From positions 30,939,396 to 31,003,395 of the forward strand of contig CM043960.1 of NCBI GenBank assembly GCA_014529385.2: DNA of 64,000 bases, given 5' to 3'. Below, piece after piece: positions 32,213 through 44,943 of this stretch. The notes beneath the pieces were generated by a model. The model did not search any database. It saw nothing but the letters and a program-made list of their open reading frames with translations, and was not told the origin of the DNA. Numbering within the stretch: the first letter of the stretch is position 1; every line of letters starts with the position of its first letter. The DNA is from Adiantum capillus-veneris. Taxonomy: Eukaryota; Streptophyta; Polypodiopsida; Polypodiales; Pteridaceae. A program made the translations under genes and the position numbers.

Positions 32213-34600
32213 TTAGATCTGGTCGGGTACTAGAAAATCAGGGCATACTTGGAGAAACTTCTAGTAGAGTATCCACCGACGAAAGCGTGAATCAAGGCAA
32301 TTCCTTGCACACAATTCTTGAATAAGCTTCAGACACTTTTTCAGATTCAACATCCGAAATGTCTTCTTACTTGAATCATTCAGAAACCGGAACGACAATG
32401 TGCTATAAGCATATACTCTCTTTTTATAAGACAAACCGCCATGGAGTCCAGGTTTACTTAGACCCTAACGAGGAGTATGCTTTTTGCATTGATGACCATG
32501 GTATTGAGTTCGAAGAAGAGATTAGGGCAAACAAACAAGGAAAAATGTACATGGACAAAAATGGAACTCAGTATAAACAGGTTGAAACCCCTGATGTGGT
32601 AGACAAATGGGGGTTAGAAGTAAACACCATAATCCCAGATATGTCAAAAAAAGAAGGACCACCAACTATAGAATTTGAGGGATACGATCAAGTAGATTTG
32701 AAGCCTTTGAAACGGCTTAGTATAGATAATCCTAGGATCAGGGTATATTGTTGGAAAGATAGAAACATAAAAGATCTTGTGTGGACTTTGTATGCCAAAC
32801 CAGGACAACGAACAGCCATGAAGATCATCATATCTTCAAGATCAAAGAAAATGGATCAGCAGACCTACCAACCTACCTGTTTAGGGATTGTTATAAAAAC
32901 AACTTTGCTATGATGACTCATGAAGAGGTAGAACAAACCAAATACCAAGGGTATTCCATACGGGATTGGATATTGGGAAAAGGACAAAAAAGAATTCCAA
33001 GAGATGAACACCATGAGAGATCATCTGAGAGTAATGTAAAGAAACGAGAAACCACCTCATCACGTAGAAAACTGGGTGACACTAAGGCCAGTCCAAGGCT
33101 ACATGAGTCACTATTTCCAATAGACTGGTTTGAAGGACTCGGAACAAGACCAACTGCGAGAAGATCTGGAGTTGAACCAAAAAGACATGTCAGACCAGTT
33201 GATTTTCATAAATGGGTCAGAAAATAAAGTGGATCAGGGGATCCATACGACCACTTAGCAAGCTTTAAGCAAGTGCTAAGAGCAGAATGTATATTCAATT
33301 TCCATACTCAGTTCAAGGGGTTTGGAATGACATTAGAAGGAAAAGCATTGACATGGTTCCAAAACATTTCACCAAGGTCAATCATGGACTTAAACACATT
33401 AGCTCAAGGATTTGTAGTTGCTTGTTCCAAAACGGGGATCAAACATAATACGATAGCTCAAATCTACAACTTTAAACAGAAACATGGTGACTCTGTTAGG
33501 GATTGTGCAACTTGAATGAAACAATACATTGCCAGATGCCCAGGGCTAGAGATACCTGTAGAAGAACGGATTGTATCCTTGTTTCTAAAGGGACTGTTAA
33601 ACAAAGAACTTCATGTTATACTCTATAGTAGAAAGCATACAACCCTAGAAGAGTGTGTGTCAGATGCTATTGACTTAGGAGACAATTGTGATAATTTCAA
33701 CAAAGAAGATATCTCTAAGGATAACCAAAGCGAGAAAACAACATCTACTAAACCAACACAAGTGGGAAGGGCTACTCCAGCACCACTTTCAGCCATAGAA
33801 GACATGCTCAAAAGGATGAATGACATACTGAACAACATGCAAAAAGCACCTATGAGGGACCATGACAGGGGATTCCTCAATGGAGACAACCAATTAGGCC
33901 ACAAAAATGGTGTGCAATTGAGGGTAAATGGACCAACCATGAGACCCATGAGTGCTACTTCAGACCAAAGTATGATGGGAATGTTTAGTACGTGTCCATG
34001 AGGCCACAAGGACAACCCATGTATAGATATCATCCTAATATGGCCCAAGCTCAAAGACCACCAATGGGTATGGAAAGACCTCAACCTGTGTTGGGATAAC
34101 AACCTCCGTATCCAGGACATAATGCAGTGCCTATAGAGTACATGCACTACGAAGGATTCATAGAGGAACAAGCATTAGTGCATGTTAGACCCTATTCAGA
34201 GCCTACTCCATCTACAATAATGGTAGAAGGAGATTGGTATGATTCACATCCACCACCAATGGAAGAAACCATGACTTATGCTCCACCAAAGCTTGCACCA
34301 ATGTATTATGTAGCTAATCAAGGTGTCAGACCTCCCATGGTAAGACCCATGATTAAGCCAAGAACAGGAAAATTTCATAACTATGGTGCAAATGATCATT
34401 GGAAAAATGAATGTCCAGAGCCTGACAAGAACCTCAAATCAGTTGAAGCCTATTGCATACAATGTTGCAAAAAGGGAGGACACTTTTTGGAAGATTGTCC
34501 TAAAAATCCCTTAATCAAGGGTAAAACAGTAGTAAACATAGTCCAAGTGATACCTAGTAGCTCATCAGAGAGTGAACCAATTGTTCCAATCAAGGTTGAA
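32213..34600 (+). pseudogene. Gypsy-2 gag
   Basis: The start codon seen in Gypsy-1 is ATA here, and a TAA interrupts the N-terminal part near 32322. The N-terminal domain is open in 32359-32913; after a one-base loss it continues in 32781-33227. The capsid-type domain is at about 33200-33660 (LTWFQNISPRSIMDLNTLAQGF; VEERIVSLFLKGLLNKEL), with a stop at 33513. The Pro/Met-rich stretch reaches the zinc knuckles: the first has lost Cys residues (FHNYGANDHWKNEC), and the second is CIQCCKKGGHFLEDC (34453-34497), with unusual spacing between the second Cys and His. Confidence 0.8.
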
Positions 34601-36190
34601 TCACTAGAGCCCAGGCCAAGAAAAAGAAACACAACTCCTCTGATGATTCAAAAAATACAAAAGTTTCCTCTCAAAGAATCAAAAGGAGCAGAAGCAAAAG
34701 ATATGAGATGCGAAAACAAAAACAACGAGTTGAAACCGAGGAGAAAGCAAAAAATCTATTCCAAGAAAAGTTAAAAGAAACTAGAAGTGAATTCAAAGAA
34801 ACAACCGTGAAATCTAGAGGATCCATTCTGGTTGATAAAATTTTTGAGCCTATTAATGCTGCCTTGGAAGTCCACCAAGCATGACTTAAAGCAGACCAAA
34901 ACATGGAAAACAAATGGAAAAACTATCCTTCTCCAGACATGGAAGCAACTAAGCTCGAAGAATATCAAAATTTGGTAAGAATCACGCAAGAATTACTGGA
35001 AAAACAAAAACCCAAGCTTGAAAGTATTGCAAAACGTGAGGAGCTTGTGATAAGAGACACTAAAGAAAAATTTGATGTGGTGGCAGAACCCCACCTTGAA
35101 ACAAAAGAACCAGAACTTATAGTGCCGGACAGCGAAGATACCTTAGACGGAATTCCTTTCGTAGAGGAAGACTGGCCAGTACACATATGGAAAAAAGTGA
35201 GAGAGATCAATGATCGGAGCCTAACTCTAAAGTCAACTCCTATAGAGGAAGTCTGGTTGGATAACCTACCTTCTGATGTAAACATGGATGTACAATCCTT
35301 GTACGGGGATTGCGGATCTGAAGCGTCAGGAATGTCGAAACCATTGACCTTGAAAACATTACCTTCTTACTTGGGAGATCACGAAGATGAATCCATCGTG
35401 TGTAAGACCGCTCAAGTAAAAAGAGCTGAACAGACCCTAGAAGTAGACAACATTCATTCAATTATGTCTACACCCATCCAATGCACTCTTATCTTGGGAG
35501 AACTGTTAAAGCACAGACCATACTTATGGAACGATCTACAGAAAACCCTAGAGAAGGTGGGGATAACGGGGTTAATCTCAAAAAAATTGGAAAATTTGAA
35601 AAATTAAATAGACAACAAAGAGATTCGATCTGTTCCCATGAACAAAGATGGAGAATATTATGAAGGCGAAGAAGGAAACACCACCCTCCTAGTGAATATA
35701 ATGACATTGAAACCATGGCAATACTGGATAGTGGAGCTGCCATAGCCATAGCCACTAAAGCATTATGGGAATCCTGGGGACAGCCAGCCATTAGATAAAC
35801 TCGAATGAAATTGCAATTGGCTGACGGACACATTGAGAGACCATTAGGGCTGCTTGAAAAAGTGATAGTCAATCCCTGTGGAATTGAATATCAACACACT
35901 TTTCCAATAGTAGACTTTGCGAAAAAACTCAACTATGAAATCATATTGGGAAGACCTTTCATGCGACAGGTACAGCTAATCCAAGATTGGGGAAACAATT
36001 ATCTATACTTGAAGCAAGTGGGATCTATAACAAGAGTAAATCTAAAAGATCACACTTATAGAGATGTCTTGAAAACACCCATCCAAGAGTTTGATTCAAT
36101 CTCTTCGGCTGAAACTAAGATTCCATCCTGGTTAAACAAAGACACTCTTATTTGGATGTGTGGAGCTTTAGAAAATGAAATTTTAAAATG
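34601..36190 (+). pseudogene. Gypsy-2 spacer domain and protease 1
   Basis: The spacer (34903-35607) matches Gypsy-1 at 17710-18410, including LTLKSTPIEEVWLDNLP. The protease active site AILDSGAA is at 35718-35741 (D-S-G-A at 35727-35738), separated from upstream text by a frameshift near 35695. A stop at 35796-35798 follows, then 35805-36191 with the C-terminal NYEIILGRPFMRQ. Expected role: processing of the gag-pol precursor. Confidence 0.8.
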
Positions 36191-37009
36191 AGAAGAATGT
36201 TTCCTAGAAAGGGACTGCAAAGACGAAGCCTATGTACCTGAACCCTTTCCAGAGCATTTGTTTGATCCATTCGAGTGGACTCAAATTTTAGCGTCCATGG
36301 ATGTATGTGTGAATACGTCTATGCTTACTCAATTTTGCAATGAGGATGGCTATAACATAATTCCCATCCAAATGAGTTCAATCCTCAAGATTGAAGACAA
36401 AGATGAGGAACCCAAGGACTTAATGAAAGCTCAATAAGTCTTTTCAGACCTCTTCTACGATGCTACTTATGAGTTAGATGAACACTCAGCTACCTCAAAA
36501 CGTTTGGGGTCAGAAAAAGAACATACGAGAGCTAAGCTACTCTTAAAAGGAGGGGAGGAAAAGTTTTTTGACTTTCCAAACCAAAAATCAAGAAGAAAAA
36601 AATGGTATAGACAAAAAAGAGACACCAGAAACGTGAAAGTACGATCTATGCCATCAGTCTCTAGTAGAACACAATTCCTGATGCAGATAGATGCAAATGA
36701 TTGTGTCAAGGACAAAATCGCTGGCAGATATCCTTCAAACAAAAATTCGAAAATATCTCAAACATCAAGAAAAACAAGGAAGGGTACTCAAGAAAACCCG
36801 CAAGATAAGAAACCACTCATGAACAGAGCTGAGCGGAAAAAGAAATATCAAGAGTTGAAAAAAGATCTAAAGGAGATATACACGACCAAAATGGAAACCG
36901 GGAAGAGGATGGTAAGGATGTAATGAGTGTTCCATCCCATTACAAAAATTATACACTCCAAGATCAAAAAATCATTGTCAAACAACCTGTTAGAGAACTA
37001 CGGAAATAG
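36191..37009 (+). pseudogene. Linker between protease 1 and RT
   Basis: The first part, YVPEPFPEHLFDPFEWTQILASMDVC, has a counterpart in Gypsy-3 (56650-56760) and so belongs to the shared ancestor. The rest (36504-36923) is very basic. Its frame ends at 36923 while the RT frame is already open one frame away (reading KDVMSVPSHYKNYTLQ before 37007). The overlap could be a programmed -1 shift or an old indel; Gypsy-1 and Gypsy-3 lack this region, so nothing in the window decides it. Confidence 0.6.
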
Positions 37010-38694
37010 GGCAAGTCTTACAAAGGGCCTGAAAACACTGAAAAGATAGACTTGGTTAAACCAGGAGAAGAGCCTAAACCTGCTTACATTGCGAATGACC
37101 TAACAGAAGAAGAAGAAGAGCTCTTGTTGATCTTGTTAAAGGAATACCGAGATATCTTTGCTTGGTCCTACAAGGATCTCAAGGGTGTTGATCCAGAAAT
37201 CTATCAACATACCATACCCATGAGAGATGATGCAAAACCAAGTAGACAAAGGCCATACACGTATAATGAAACATTTGCCAGGAAGCTAAAAGAAGAGATT
37301 GAAAAATTAAAGGAAGCCGAATTCATTTACAAAATTGAACACACAAATTGGGTGTCTCCAATTGTGGTAGTACCCAAGAAGAATAGAAAATTACGAGTGT
37401 GTGTTAATCTCAAAAAGGTGAATGCAGCTACTATTAGAGACAACTTTCCTCTTTCACTAACTGAGCATGTTTTGGAACGAGTTGTAGGAAAAGAAGCTTA
37501 CAGCTTCTTAGACGGCTTTTTGGGATACAGACAATTTTTGGTTCACTCAAAAGATCAGCATAAAACTGCTTTTGCAACAGAATGGGGTATATTTTCCTAT
37601 TGGGTTATGCCATTTGGATTAACTAATGCTCCAGCCACATTTCAAAGGTTGATGAGCCATGCTTTCAAAGAATATGTTAAGAAATTCTTAGAAGTATATA
37701 TGGATGATCTATGCGTACATTCATCAATCCAGGCTGATCATTTTGAACACCTCAAAAAGGTATTCAAAAAATGTAGACTTTATAGGATTTGCTTAAATCC
37801 TGAAAAGTGCACATTCATGTGTAGACAAGGAAAAATTCTTGGACATATAGTGTCTAAAAATGGCATAGATACTGATATTGAGAAGATTCATGTCATAGCT
37901 GATTTGCATAGACCAACAATTGTCAACGGGGTACAAGCCTTCATGTGACATTGTGGATATTACCAATGGTTCATCTACATGTACACTATTATTGCAAAAC
38001 CCAAGTATAGCTTGATTACACACTTTGAATGGACCAAGGCATGTGAAGAATCCTTCATGAAGCTTAAGCAAGCTCTCACCTTAGCTCCAATATTAAAAGC
38101 ACCAGATTGGAATAAGGTATTCCACGTACATGTAGATGCTTCCAATTTTGCTATCGGTTGTATACTAGCTCAACCAGGAGATGAGAAAATTGACTTTCCT
38201 ATTTCTTATGCTAGCCAGCAATTGAACAAGGCCGAAAAGAATTACACCACCATCGAAAGGGAAGGATTAGGAATGATCTATGCCGTTAAAAAGTATAGAC
38301 ACTACCTATTAGCCAACAAGTTTGCGTTCTTTGTACACCACCAAGCTTTGTTGTATTTGGTCAACAATCCATGTAGCACAAGAAGAATATGAGATGGTTC
38401 ATCATTCATTTGGAATTTGATTTCACTGTGGTTGTAAAAAGGGGCACTACATATCAACGAGAAGATCATTTGTCAAGGACTGTTTCAGGAGAATCACCTA
38501 AACGAGTAGACAATGATGTACTAGATGCCTATTTGTTCTCCATGGAAATGATACCTAGATGGTCAGAAAACATTATGTCATTGATGACAATAGCTCAAGT
38601 GTATTCACAAATACCACTTCCTATCACGATCAGATTAATCGAGCAATTGGCTATGTATCAACTACTAGCTGGTAGGCTATACAAGAGAAATTGA
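37010..38694 (+). pseudogene. Gypsy-2 reverse transcriptase and RNase H
   Basis: The main open stretch is 37052-37948. RT motifs in order: WVSPIVVVPKKNRKLRVCVNLKKVN, FLDGFLGYRQF (first catalytic Asp), FATEWGIFSYWVMPFGLTNAPATFQRLM, and YMDD at 37697-37708 (catalytic pair), then the LGHIVSKNGI thumb. A stop at 37946 is followed by RNase H: VHVDASNFAIGCILAQPGD, ISYASQQLN, NYTTIEREGLGMIYAVKKYRHYLL and DHQALLYL with His for Asp, to a TGA at 38390. The catalytic residues of RT are all present; a handful of stops disable it. This region is absent from Gypsy-1 and Gypsy-3. Confidence 0.9.
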
Positions 38695-39725
38695 GATGGG
38701 ATATTGCTTTTATACATCAATCCTGAAGAAAAATAATAGTACCTAAGTCAAGCACATGCTACCATAGTAGGACTTCACTTTGCGGAAGACCAAACTATGC
38801 AACAAATCTTGAGACTTGGAGTATTTTGTCCAACTATGAGGAGCGATGTATGATCTTTTGTATGATCTTTTGTAAAGGATTGTTCTGAATGTCAAAAAAA
38901 AACACCCATACCTCATGTAGCATTGTTTCAAATGTCACCTGTTCCTAAGTGGAGTAACTATCTAGTTACTTACTTATCGAGCCGAACATTTCGTGAGGAT
39001 ATGAGTAAACGCTGTCAAAGAGCAATTGAAACTAAAGTAAGAGACTATACTCTTATTGGGAACCAATTATATCGGAGAGATAAAGATCAACATTTGCGTC
39101 TTTGTGCAAATGAAGACGAGTATATTCCGATTATAGAACAAGCACATGCTAGATTAGTTGGAGGTGTCTTTTCTAGCGAGACCACCACAAGAGCAATCTT
39201 GATGGTAGGCATATGGTGGCCAACACCTTTTGCAGATGCCAAAGAATATGTTAGAAGGTCTGATGCTTGTCAATGAGCAAGAATGCAAACACGTGTACAT
39301 AGCATGCCCTTAAGGCCAATGATGGGGTCTAGAGCTTTTGCAAAATGGGGTATAGACTTTGTTGGACCACTACAACCACCTACTTATAAGACCCAAGCTC
39401 AATATATCATTGTAGCTACGGACTATTTGACCAAGTGGGTTGATGCTAAAACAACTCAAAACAATGATGCCAGAACCACTGGTGCATTCTTATATGCGTA
39501 TGTATTCACGAGATATGGACTGTCAATAGAAATTGTCAGTGATCGGTGAACTCATTTCCTCAATGAGATAATTGAGTATTTGCTTAATGAGTTTATGGTC
39601 ATCCATAACAAATCAGCCCTCTATCACCCACAAGCAAACGGACAAGCTGAGCATACGAACAAAGTTCTTAGCTGAGTGCTGACTAAAGTGGTTAGTTCAA
39701 GAAGGACAGACTGGGAAATGAATCT
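38640..39725 (+). pseudogene. Gypsy-2 integrase, first part: two H2C2 modules and catalytic core
   Basis: Module 1, LYKRN...HATIVGLHFAEDQTMQQILRLGVF...DCSECQK (38670-38900), keeps both Cys of its C-x2-C pair. Module 2, LYRRDKDQHLRLC...QAHARLVGGVFSS...RRSDACQ (39055-39272), has Ser for the first Cys. Both follow the integrase_H2C2 pattern. The core has WGIDFVGPLQPP, ATDYLTKWVDAK, IEIVSDR then a TGA at 39547, and ANGQAEHTNK with the catalytic Glu. Copia interrupts the frame after EMNL. Confidence 0.85.
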
Positions 39726-40047
39726 TGTTGAGATGTCGAGCTCTACACCTTGAGCTGGCATCCACTACGGGTCTTGGCCACTTACGGCATTTACTCACTG
39801 GCGCGTTAGGTGATTGACACGGAGGATCTCTGCCAGTGATTCTACAGCTGGACTACACTTATAGTGCCAGCCTAGTACGCTTCTAGAGAGTTCACACTTA
39901 GTGACCGCATGTACATATGTGCTACTTTTCAGCTTTAGCACTTAGTCATTTTGTACTCTCTTTTCTGTGAAGAAGAAGAAGAAGCTTTCCATCTCTGTGT
40001 GCTTTGTGCTTGTCTTGTGTAGCTCTCTTGCATCCTCATTCTTTACA
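39726..40047 (+). repeat. Copia-1 5' LTR (322 bp)
   Basis: Ends TGT...ACA. It contains a GAAGAAGAAGAAGAAG microsatellite near 39969. Six substitutions separate it from the 3' copy and there is no indel. Confidence 0.97.
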
Positions 40048-40059
40048 TGGTATCAGAGC
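40048..40059 (+). other. Copia-1 primer-binding site, initiator tRNA-Met
   Basis: TGGTATCAGAGC directly follows the LTR with no spacer. This is the standard primer site of plant Copia elements. Confidence 0.95.
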
Positions 40060-40299
40060 CTGGTGCAGACAAGAGAGGCTAAGAGAGCAAGAGCATCACA
40101 ATCCCTTCGTTTCGCACAAGTTTCTGAACAGGTCTCCAAAGTGCAGTATACAGAGATTTACTGTACAAGTACAGTGGTTGTGAAACGCTTGATTGTGGAC
40201 ACTCGTTGAGTGTAGAAAGCGTTACAGGAACCACGATAGCAGGTTCAGCAGATTTGCAAGTTTTTGCAGATTGCAGCTATTTTGTCTTAGTGCTTCAAG

Positions 40300-43200
40300 A
40301 TGTCTGACGGTTTCAGTCAGATTGTTACTGAGAAGCTTGAGAAAAATAACTACCCTGCATGGAAGTTCAGAATAACAAATTTCCTAAAAGGAAAAGGTTA
40401 TTGGGACTATGTAGAAGGAGACAATGAAAAGGAACCAGAGATTCCCGAGGCAAATGCTACAGCAGAACAAAGGAAAGCTTTGAGGGACTGGCAACAAGGC
40501 CAGAGCAAAGTGATGTATTGGCTGTCTATGAGCATCACAGATGGCATGATGGGCTATCTACAGGATGCTGAAACCCCCGCCATTGCATAGAGAAGCTTAG
40601 GCAGAGTGTTCGAGGTGAACACCAAGGCCAGGAAGCTTCAACTAAAGTCGGAGCTAAATCAGGTTAAGAGGAACAACCTCTCAATCAATGATTATGCCTT
40701 GAAGATCAAGAGTATCATTGAGGCTCTTGGATCTATTAAAGTCTCAGTGGAAGACGATGACATTGTCCGTGCATGCTTGGATGGTCTAGGAGATGAGTAT
40801 GTACATTTTAGGTCTTCCATGAATACAAGAGACGACATCCCCGTGTTCCAAGATTTGATTTCTATGCTTATTCTTGAGGAGAAGAACCTTGACACATCTT
40901 CTTCTCATGGCAGAAATAATTCTGAACAGGCCTTCTATTCTAACTCCAACAGAGGTAGAGGTAGAGGTCGTGGTCGAGGCCCAAGGGGTTGCAGGGGCCA
41001 ATTTCTGGAAGGTCAATCAAATCAAAACAATACAGGTGGCAGGGGAAACCAGTCTCAAGGCAGGGGGAGTCAAAGAGGTCGTGGTGCAGGATCAAGCAGG
41101 CAGCAACATACTCCAGATAGTAGAGAATGTTGGACTTGTGGTGAAAGAGGTCACATGTCACGGGACTGTCCAAAGGGAAAAGCAAGTAGAAAGAGAGAAC
41201 AGGGCAACTATGCATCTACTAGCAGAGATGCAGATGACAGCAAAAACGAGCGCATGTTTGTTATGCAGCATGTAATGAATACAATGACTGCAGAGAATTC
41301 CACCCAAGATGATGTTTGGTATGTGGATTCAGGTGCCTCTAATCACATGACGTCTCGTGGAGAGTGGTTTAGAGATATGCGCAAACCAGATGTGTCAGGC
41401 TATGTGCAGACAGGAGATGACACAGCTCACCCCATTGCTCATGTAGGGGACATACCTCTAAATACGAAGAGTGGGAAATCAAAGTACTTAGCAAATGTAC
41501 TTCATGTCCCAAACATTACAAAGAATCTTGTTTCTGTTGGACAAATGGTTGAGCAGGGTTTGCAGGTTCGCTTCAATCCAAATGGCTGTTATGTAGAAGA
41601 TTTCCAGAATGGCTGTAAGCTGATCACAGAGGGCAAATGTGTTGGCAGAATGTTTACGCTGAATGTAGACATGCCTGAGGTAAAAGCTGCATTATTTGCA
41701 CAGGGCACAGGTGTTGTGGCTGATGTTGACATTTGGCACAAACGCATTGGCCATGTCAATGAGCAGAGATTGCGCAGCATGCAATCAAAACAGATTGTAA
41801 AAGGTTTGCCCAAATTCAAGGTGGATGGTATGCATAAAGTGTGTGCAGCATGCCAGTTGTGAAAACAGTCAAAGGGCTCATTTCCACATGAGCGCAATGT
41901 ATGTAAAAGGCCACTTGAGGTGGTGCACACAGATGTTTGGGGTCCAACCGATACTGCAAGTATACATGGTTGCAGGTATTATGTCTCTTTCATTGATGAC
42001 CATACAAGGAAAGTATGGGTCTACTTCATGCGTAACAAAAGTGAAGTGTTTGGTCACTTTCAAGACTTCAAAGTCATGATTGAGAAGGAGACAGATATGC
42101 AAATCAAGACATTGAGGTCAGATGGAGGGGGAGAGTACTTCTCCAATGATTTTTCAGATTTTCTGCGAATGCATGGTATACACAGGCAGTTTACATGCAG
42201 ATATACTCCACAGCAGAATGGGGTCGCAGAAAGGAAAAACAGGCACATTGCAGAGGTTGCACGTGCATTGATGAATGAGAAGAACATGCCTCATCATTTC
42301 TGGGCTGAAGCTGTAAATACAGCTGTGTACATTATGAACATGACACCTACAGCTGCGGTGCATGATGTAACACCTGAGGAAAAGTTTACAGGTACAAAGC
42401 CTGATTTGGCACACTTGAAAGTGTTTGGCTGCATAGCTTACGTGCATGTACCAGATGAGTTGCGTAGGAAATTGGATCCTAAAGCAGAGAAATGTATTCT
42501 TGTGGGATATTCCCTTGAACAAAAGGGGTACAGGTGCTACAATCCTACTACACGAGAATTACGAGTGAGCAGAGATGTAGTCTTTGATGAGATGAGCAGC
42601 TGGTACAGTAATGCACATGGCACTATTGGGGCTGATGTAAAAGATGATGTGGTTGTACAAAATGTGAGGCCACAGTCACAGGTTTTGAGTGGACCACAAG
42701 AGTCCTCTTCTCGTGGCTCTGTTGAGAAACCATGGAATGGTAGACTACGTACGCAGGTTACTCCACCAACAGGTATAGGGAATGTATCACGAAAAGGAAA
42801 GGAAAAGGTTGATGAACCTCCCTTTATGGCTGATGCATCATCAGGTTTTTCACATGTAGACATGGATTCAGATGGTTCTGAACAAAGTCTTGATGAGGAA
42901 TTTGGAATTCCGGCTGTCAGGACACCTGGTGTAAGGAAAGTACAAGAAGATGCTAGGGGGCAAAAGAGTGACCCAAGACCGCGCAGATCTAATAGAGTCA
43001 GAAATCCAGTTCAGAAATTGACTTATGATGGGTATCTAGCGCATCACCAAGCCTACATGGCTAAGGTGATACAGGATGTGGAGCCCACATGTTTTGAGGA
43101 TACAGTTGGAAATGTGCATTGGGATGATGCAATGAATGAAGAGATGGCTGCATTGGAAGCAAATGACACATGGGAGTTGGTGCCATTGCCAAGTGGCAAG

Positions 43201-44649
43201 AAAGCTATTGGCTGTAAATGGGTGTATAAAACCAAGCATAAGGCTGATGGTAACATTGAGCGTCACAAGGCAAGGCTGGTCGCAAAGGGTTATGCACAGA
43301 CGTATGGCATAGACTATGAGGAGACCTTTGCTCCAGTGGCAAAGATGACGACTGTGAGAGCTGTCATAGCAGTGGCTGCATCTAGAGGATGGATTATGCA
43401 TCAAATGGATGTAAAGAATGCCTTCTTGAATGGTGAGTTGCAAGAGGAAGTGTATATGGATCAGCCACCTGGTTATGTCGATCCAGGTTACCCAGATTAT
43501 GCATGCAGACTTCTCAAAGCTTTGTATGGTTTGAAGCAGGGCTCTAGAGCATCGTATGACAGGATTGCCAAGTATCTTGTCAGTATTGGTTTTAGGAGAG
43601 CTCATGCTGATCATTCACTCTATGTACGTGAGAGTGATGTGGGGATTGTGGTCATTACCATATATGTAGATGACCTCATTATTGTTGGTGACAATGCTAT
43701 GGAGATTGACCATGTGAAGGGTCTTCTCAAACAGGAGTTTGAAATGAAAGATTTAGGCGAGTTGCGCTACTTTCTTGGCATTGAGGTGATCAGGACTCCA
43801 GAGGGTGTATGGCTATCACAGAGAAAGTATGCTTTGGACATGTTGTCAAAGTATGGTATGGCTGATTGTAAGCCAATTTCTATTCCCTTGGATGTGAATG
43901 CAAAGCTGAGTGCAGAGAAGGGTGATGTTGTTGAGGATGTCAACATGTACAGGAAGATTGTGGGTAGTCTAATCTACTTGACTATCACGAGGCCAGACTT
44001 GAGCTACACAGTAGGCTTGGAGAGTCAATTCATGTAGCTTCCGAGGAAGCCACATTTGGATGGAGTACGACGCACACTTAGGTATGTGCAAGGTACTCTT
44101 GACTACGCATTGTTCTATGCAGCAGATGCACCATTAGCATTGTATGGGTATACAGATGCAGATTGGGCAGGTAGCATTGTTGATAGGAGATCTACGAGTG
44201 GCTTCATGTTCTCTTTTGGGAGTGCTGTTGTTACTTGGAGCAGCAAAAAGCAGCCTACGGTTGCTTTATCGAGCACAGAGGCCGAGTACAGAGGTGCAAC
44301 AGTTGCGGCGTGCGAGGTAGCTTGGCTACGCACATTACTTGAGGACTTGGGAGTGCAGGTGGACCAGCAGATTTTCATCCATTGTGACAACCTCAGCAGC
44401 ATGCAATTGGCTAGGAACCCAGTGTTCCATGCCAGGACCAAACACATAGAGGTCCATTACCACTACGTTCGAGAGCGAGTGTTGGCGGGCGACATCGACT
44501 TGGTCTACGTCAGCACAGAGAAGCAGATAGCGGATATCTTTACCAAGGCCCTCGGAGCTGAGAAGCTTCGACGTTTCTGGACTATGCTTCGACTCTGCGA
44601 CATGCAGAGCTCGAGGGGGAGTGTTGAGATGTCGAGCTCTACACCTTGA
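40300..44649 (+). pseudogene. Copia-1 gag-pol polyprotein with three in-frame stops
   Basis: One frame of about 1,450 codons runs from the ATG at 40300 to the TGA at 44647, broken only by TAG at 40588, TGA at 41860 and TAG at 44035. Domains: UBN2-type gag; zinc knuckle CWTCGERGHMSRDC (41128-41169); protease WYVDSGASNHMT (D-S-G-A at about 41326); GAG-pre-integrase and HHCC (to 41862); integrase DD35E, with Asp at 41932, Asp at 42121 and Glu at 42229; RT KWVYKTKHKADG and YVDD (43663-43674); RNase H GYTDADWAG and SSTEAEYRG. The last codons overlap the first 28 bases of the 3' LTR. The order protease, integrase, RT, RNase H is diagnostic of Ty1/Copia. Confidence 0.95.
44611..44621 (+). other. Copia-1 polypurine tract
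   Basis: TCGAGGGGGAG ends directly before the 3' LTR and lies inside the coding frame. Confidence 0.85.
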
Positions 44650-44943
44650 GCTGGCATCCACTACGGGTCTTGGCCGCTTATGGCATTTACTCACTGGCGC
44701 GTTAGGTGACCGACACGGAGGATCTCTGCCAGTGATTCTACAGCTGGACTACACTTATAGTGCCAGCCTAGTACGCTTCTAGCGAGTTCACACTTAGTGA
44801 CCGCATGTACATATGTGCTACTTTTCAGCTTTAGCACTTAGTCATTTTGTACTCTCTTTTCTGTGAAGAAGAAGAAGAAGCTTTCCATCTCTGTGTGCTT
44901 TGTGATTGTCTTGTGTAGCTCTCTTGCATCCTCATTCTTTACA
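44622..44943 (+). repeat. Copia-1 3' LTR (322 bp)
   Basis: Six substitutions from the 5' LTR. Followed by AATCT, the target duplication. Confidence 0.97.

Larger units (their letters stand above)
39726..44943 (+). mobile_element. Copia-1: near-complete Ty1/Copia element nested in Gypsy-2
   Basis: Identical-length 322-bp LTRs (39726-40047 and 44622-44943) differ at 6 positions (98.1%). Both start TGTTGAGATG and end TCTTTACA. The 5-bp target duplication AATCT is at 39721-39725 and 44944-44948; deleting one copy and the element restores the integrase text seen in Gypsy-1. It has a primer site, gag-pol in one frame with three stops, and a purine tract. It is the best-preserved element and among the youngest insertions here. 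Confidence 0.97.
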
